Below are positions 5,472 to 8,664 of a stretch of DNA of 8,664 bases, one piece after another. The position numbers and the translations under genes are program-made. The notes below the pieces were generated by a model. That model was not told the DNA's origin. It saw nothing but the letters and a program-made list of their open reading frames with translations, and searched no databases. Location of the stretch: the NCBI GenBank assembly GCA_040263275.1, contig JBDQKM010000145.1:1-8664 (forward strand). The letters are read 5' to 3'. Source of the stretch: JAJRXC01 sp040263275. GTDB lineage: Bacteria > Actinomycetota > Acidimicrobiia > Acidimicrobiales > Aldehydirespiratoraceae. How positions within the stretch are numbered: position 1 is the stretch's first letter; the number at the start of each line of letters is the position of its first letter.

Positions 5472-6446
5472 TCAGATCAGGTCGGCGAGGGCGACGCGGG
5501 GGCGGGCACCGATGTGGGAGATGATCTCCCCGGCGGCGATGCCTCCGAGCTCGGCACAGCGGGCGAGGTCGGCGCCGTTGGCGAGGCCGTGGAGGAAGCC
5601 CGAGGCGTAGAGGTCGCCGGCACCGGTCGCATCGACGACCTGCTCGACCTCGGCGGCAGGCACGACGATGTGCTCGCCGTTCGCGACGACCACCGAGCCC
5701 TTGGCCGAGCGGGTCAGGGCCGACACCTTCACCATGCCCTCGATCTGCGCCGCGGCCGATTCGAAGTCGTCGGTCTCGAACAGGGCGCAGATCTCCGATT
5801 CGTTGGCGAAGACCAGATCGACCTTGTCGGACAGCAGGTCGAGCCACTCGGATCGGTGCCGATCGACGCAGAACGAATCGGACAGCGTCAGCGACACCGT
5901 GCGGCCCGCCGCGGCGGCGACGTCCATCGCGCCACGGATCGCCTCCTTGGCGATGTCCATGTCCCAGAGGTAGCCCTCGCAGTAGGTGATGGCGGCCGAG
6001 GCGACGAGGTCCTCGTCGATGTCGTCGGGGCCGAGGAATGCGGAGATGCCGAGGAAGGTGTTCATCGTGCGCTCGGCGTCGGGTGTCACCTGGATCAGGC
6101 AGCGAGCCGTGGGCGGACCGTCGGCGCCCGGGCGCACGTCGAAGCCGACGCCGGCGGCCCGGAGGTCGTGGACGAACACCTCGCCGAGCTGATCGGCGCG
6201 CACCTTTCCGAGGTAGGCCGCGTTGCTGCCCAGGCTCGCGAGGCCGGCCATCGTGTTGGCCGCCGACCCGCCGGACGCCTCGATGCCGGGCGGCATCGCC
6301 GCGTAGAGAGCCGTTGCCCGCTCGGCATCGATGAGGGTCATGGCCCCCTTGTTCAGCGCATGGGTGGTGATGAAGTCGTCGTCGACGGTCGAGATGACGT
6401 CGACGATGGCGTTGCCGACGCCGACGACGTCGAGGGTGGCTTCCAC
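5472..6446 (-). CDS. PfkB-family kinase, adenosine kinase type
   Basis: A ribokinase-fold kinase of 324 residues that phosphorylates a nucleoside or sugar with ATP. The overall pattern fits bacterial proteins annotated as adenosine kinase (purine salvage, adenosine to AMP). Landmarks are VVGVGNAIVDV (7-17), GGSAANTMAGLASLG (59-73) of PfkB signature 1, the NESE motif (215-218) for Mg/phosphate, and VDATGAGDLYASGF (271-284) of signature 2 with catalytic Asp278. I chose the GTG at 6446 because GGAG lies 5 nt upstream and the N-terminus MEATLDVVGVGNAIVDV matches the family. The frame stays open to a TTG at 6527, but the extra 27 residues are Pro/Gly/His-rich and look non-coding. Adenosine specificity is inferred; a sugar kinase is possible. 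It is separated from the tetR unit by 110 nt. Confidence 0.88.
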   Translation of the reverse strand: MEATLDVVGVGNAIVDVISTVDDDFITTHALNKGAMTLIDAERATALYAAMPPGIEASGGSAANTMAGLASLGSNAAYLGKVRADQLGEVFVHDLRAAGVGFDVRPGADGPPTARCLIQVTPDAERTMNTFLGISAFLGPDDIDEDLVASAAITYCEGYLWDMDIAKEAIRGAMDVAAAAGRTVSLTLSDSFCVDRHRSEWLDLLSDKVDLVFANESEICALFETDDFESAAAQIEGMVKVSALTRSAKGSVVVANGEHIVVPAAEVEQVVDATGAGDLYASGFLHGLANGADLARCAELGGIAAGEIISHIGARPRVALADLI

Positions 6447-6451
6447 GATGG

Positions 6452-6455
6452 CTCC
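6452..6455 (-). promoter_or_regulatory. Shine-Dalgarno that decides the GTG start of the PfkB kinase
   Basis: GGAG on the minus strand lies 5 nt before the GTG at 6446. No comparable site precedes the upstream TTG at 6527, which is why the shorter protein is preferred. Confidence 0.5.
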
Positions 6456-6533
6456 ATGGGCAGGGGTCCGGAACCCGTCGATGGTACCGCCCGGGTGTGG
6501 GCGTCCCGCCTGGGGAATGTGACCCAAATGCCG

Positions 6534-6671
6534 TCAGGCCGCCAGGTCTTCACCCCGGCCCTGGGCGATCGCCTCGGCGAACGCCTTGTCATCGACCCCG
6601 AGCTCGGCATCGGGCCACTCGATGGCCTCGACCGACTCCTCGGACTCCTTGTGACGATTCCGGTTCCGCAT
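6534..6671 (-). CDS. Small hypothetical protein, 45 residues, acidic
   Basis: I do not recognise this ORF. It has a basic N-terminus (MRNRNRHK) followed by an acidic, probably helical remainder (SEESVEAIEWPDAELGVDDK, then AFAEAIAQGRGEDLAA). The ATG at 6671 has a strong ribosome site, AGAGGAG, 6 nt upstream, which is the main reason to call it. The frame extends upstream to a GTG at 6728 without a good site. It lies 87 nt before the kinase start on the same strand and is divergent from the M1 aminopeptidase. It could be a small regulator or a degradable accessory protein; the sequence does not say. Without homologues a spurious ORF remains possible. Confidence 0.55.
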   Translation of the reverse strand: MRNRNRHKESEESVEAIEWPDAELGVDDKAFAEAIAQGRGEDLAA

Positions 6672-6801
6672 ACCGAACTCCTCTGGTAGACGCCACCCCG
6701 GGTCGGCGTGGCGATGGATGACCCGCACTTCCCATGAAAGCGGAGATCCGCATTACAAGGGTGTGTTTCGGTTTACGGTCCGATGAAGGTTCTAGATTCT
6801 G
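6672..6801. promoter_or_regulatory. Divergent intergenic region with an inverted repeat
   Basis: This 130-nt space separates the small minus-strand ORF from the plus-strand aminopeptidase and must hold a promoter for at least one of them. It contains GCGGA-GA-TCCGC (6740-6751), a perfect 5-bp inverted repeat that could be an operator. It also has a patch richer in T and A (about 6751-6800) with TTACAA (6753-6758) and TACGGT (6774-6779) as poor -35/-10 candidates 15 nt apart. I cannot assign promoters with confidence. Confidence 0.35.
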
Positions 6802-8664
6802 ATGATGCACGCAGCAGACCCCCGGCTCCCCTCGCACGTCGTCCCCCACCGCTACGAGTTGGTACTCGAACCCGACATCCCGACGGCGAGCTTCCGGGGG
6901 TCGGCGTCGACCGACGTCGAACTGCTCGAGGCCACCGACGAGATCGTGTGCAACGCGATCGAACTCGAGATCGACAGCGCCGTCGTCGTGATCGGCGAAG
7001 GGGCCGCCGCGGTCGAGCATCCGGCCGACGTGCGCCTCGACGAGGAGACCGAACGACTGCACCTGGTGCTCCGGCGCAATCTCCCCGCCGGGCCGGCCCG
7101 CATCGTCACCTCCTTTCGCGGCACGCTCAACGACCGGCTCCGGGGCTTCTACCGGTCGACCTACGAGGACGATGCGGGCGTCGAGCACACCATCGCGACC
7201 ACCCAGTGCCAGTCCACCGACGCCCGTCGGATCTTCCCGTGCTGGGACGAGCCGGCCTGGAAGGCGACCTTCGCCATCACCCTCGTGGTGGATCCGAGCC
7301 ATCTCGCCGTGTCGAACAGCGCCGAAGTGTCCGACACGGTCGACCCCGACGGCCGCCGCCGCGTCACCTTCGCCGAGACGATGCGGATGTCGACCTATCT
7401 CGTCGCGTTCGTCGTCGGGCCGCTCGAGATCACCGAGCCCGTCGATGCCGGCGGGGTCCCCGTGCGGGTCGTCCATCGTCCCGGCAAGGCGGATCTCACC
7501 CCGTTCGCCCTCGACGTCGCCGTGCACGCACTCGAGTGGTTCGCCGAGTACTACGACATCCCCTACCCCGGCGACAAGGTCGATCTCCTGGCGATCCCCG
7601 ACTTCGCGTTCGGTGCGATGGAGAACCTCGGCTGTGTCACGTTCCGGGAGGTGCTCCTCCTGGTCGATCCGCAGGGCGCGAGCCAACCCGAGCTCCAGGT
7701 CGTCGCCGACGTCATCAACCACGAGTTGGCCCACATGTGGTTCGGCGATCTCGTGACCATGAAGTGGTGGGAAGGAATCTGGCTCAACGAGGCCTTCGCC
7801 ACGTTCATGGAGACCTCCTGCAGCCATGCGTACCGACCCGACTGGCAGGTGTGGACCACCTTCGGTCGGTCCCGGGCCGCCGCATTCGACACCGATGCCC
7901 TCGCGACGACGCGGCCCATCGAGTTTCCCGTGGTCACGCCGGAAGAGGCCGAGGGGATGTTCGACATCCTCACCTACGAGAAGGGCGCGTCGGTCGTGCG
8001 GATGCTCGAGCAACATCTCGGGCCGGAGGTCTTCTGCGCTGGGGTCCGCCACTATCTCCGGACCCACGCGTTTGCGAACACCGAGACCAGCGATCTCTGG
8101 GACGCGATCGAGCACGTGAGCGGCGCACCGGTCCGGTCCATGATGGACGGCTGGATCTATCAGGGCGGTCACCCGGTAGTCGATGTCGAGACGACGACTC
8201 ACGGCATCCGGCTCTCTCAGCGACACTTCACCCTCGACCCCGAAGCCGTGGAATCCAAGCACTGGTCCGTGCCGGTCGGACTCCGGGTCGACCACGACGG
8301 CACGACGGTCGACCATCGCCTGGTGCTCGGAGCGACGCCGTTGACCATCACGACCCGAGACCGCCTGGTCTCGGCCAACGCCGACGGAGCAGGCTTCTAT
8401 CGCGTTGCGCAGGGCCGCGAGGCCCGTTCGATGATCATCACGAACGGCCCCGGTGGGCGCAACGCCGACGAGCGTCACGGCCTGATCGACGACGCCTGGG
8501 CGCTCACCGTCGCCGGAGAACTCACCGGCGACGAGTGGCTGCGGCTGGCGGTGACCATGGAGGGGGAATCCGACCTCACGGTCTGGCAGGCGCTGTCGGC
8601 CGGGTTCGGCGGCCTCGAACGTCTGGCCCGGCCGGACGTTCGAGATCGTCTCGTCGAGCTCATC
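6802..8664 (+). CDS. M1-family zinc metallo-aminopeptidase, 3' truncated by window edge
   Basis: A gluzincin aminopeptidase that removes N-terminal residues from peptides, probably cytosolic since no signal peptide is visible. The 621 residues seen include LPSHVVPHRYELVLEPD at the N-terminus (10-26), the N-terminal beta domain with TDARRIFPCWDEP, the exopeptidase motif GAMEN (271-275), the zinc site HELAH (307-311) with the third ligand Glu330 in WLNEAF (HExxH-x18-E), and catalytic Tyr392 in TYEKG. A beta-sandwich follows (about 450-535), and the helical C-terminal ERAP1-like domain begins near VSANADGAGFYRV. Family members are about 830-870 residues, so roughly a quarter is missing beyond the edge. 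Two adjacent ATGs (6802, 6805) are equivalent starts. The nearest purine-rich site, GAAGG (6784-6788), is rather distant. It is a PepN/ERAP-type enzyme; specificity cannot be read from the sequence. Confidence 0.95.
   Translation, partial: MMHAADPRLPSHVVPHRYELVLEPDIPTASFRGSASTDVELLEATDEIVCNAIELEIDSAVVVIGEGAAAVEHPADVRLDEETERLHLVLRRNLPAGPARIVTSFRGTLNDRLRGFYRSTYEDDAGVEHTIATTQCQSTDARRIFPCWDEPAWKATFAITLVVDPSHLAVSNSAEVSDTVDPDGRRRVTFAETMRMSTYLVAFVVGPLEITEPVDAGGVPVRVVHRPGKADLTPFALDVAVHALEWFAEYYDIPYPGDKVDLLAIPDFAFGAMENLGCVTFREVLLLVDPQGASQPELQVVADVINHELAHMWFGDLVTMKWWEGIWLNEAFATFMETSCSHAYRPDWQVWTTFGRSRAAAFDTDALATTRPIEFPVVTPEEAEGMFDILTYEKGASVVRMLEQHLGPEVFCAGVRHYLRTHAFANTETSDLWDAIEHVSGAPVRSMMDGWIYQGGHPVVDVETTTHGIRLSQRHFTLDPEAVESKHWSVPVGLRVDHDGTTVDHRLVLGATPLTITTRDRLVSANADGAGFYRVAQGREARSMIITNGPGGRNADERHGLIDDAWALTVAGELTGDEWLRLAVTMEGESDLTVWQALSAGFGGLERLARPDVRDRLVELI

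Noticed and set aside
5472..6527. Longer PfkB kinase starting at TTG 6527
   Set aside because: The added 27 residues are Pro/Gly/His-rich and unlike the family N-terminus, and no ribosome site precedes the TTG. GTG 6446 has GGAG at good spacing.
5514..6689. 391-residue plus-strand open frame opposite the PfkB kinase
   Set aside because: The opposite strand encodes a clear PfkB kinase with GGSAAN, NESE and DATGAGD motifs; the plus frame has no family features.
6589..8478. 629-residue minus-strand open frame opposite the M1 aminopeptidase
   Set aside because: It is antisense to an unambiguous M1 peptidase with all catalytic residues. Composition is Gly/Arg/Asp-biased, as expected for an antisense frame in GC-rich DNA, with no recognisable motif.

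Overview
The window is GC-rich chromosomal DNA with nearly gapless coding on both strands, short or overlapping gene junctions, and long antisense shadow frames. The gene content (a ferritin-like diiron protein beside a TetR regulator and a crotonase, an adenosine-kinase-type PfkB kinase, an M1 aminopeptidase, an M16 peptidase) suggests an actinobacterium, possibly of the Acidimicrobiia. That placement is inference from codon use and family resemblance, not a phylogeny. I see no rRNA, tRNA, CRISPR array, insertion sequence or phage gene.

Left block (2-2694, plus strand): the C-terminal end of an M16-family peptidase, uracil phosphoribosyltransferase (upp), a D-isomer-specific 2-hydroxyacid dehydrogenase and an unrecognised 198-residue protein. 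They are packed with gaps of 12 nt or less. The ribosome site of upp overlaps the stop of the M16 gene, and the dehydrogenase start overlaps the upp stop, so they are probably co-transcribed, although no common pathway is evident.

Middle block (2698-5361, minus strand, converging on the left block with only 3 nt between stops): a TetR regulator, then a ferritin-like diiron protein gene, then a crotonase carrying the Asp/Glu/Asp set of delta3,5-delta2,4-dienoyl-CoA isomerase. This looks like one self-regulated operon for oxidation and isomerisation of an acyl-CoA or related lipid substrate. A palindrome overlapping a possible -10 box lies just before the TetR start. The main surprise is in the diiron gene: its reading frame is open from 4694 to 3564 except for one in-frame TAG at 4341-4343. 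The stop lies just upstream of the first metal-ligand helix, and family-like sequence runs on immediately after it. It is either a recent nonsense mutation, a sequence error, or, much less likely, a readthrough or split gene.

Right block: an adenosine-kinase-type PfkB kinase (minus strand) preceded by a small 45-residue acidic ORF. About 130 nt of intergenic DNA separates that ORF from a divergent M1 zinc aminopeptidase that runs off the right edge. upp and the PfkB kinase would both fit nucleobase/nucleoside salvage, but they sit in different transcription units.

No stretch longer than 300 nt lacks a gene. The two largest intergenic spaces (5362-5471 and 6672-6801) hold inverted repeats described below. 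I did not find a convincing novel multi-gene system; the most unusual item is the amber-interrupted diiron gene and its operon.
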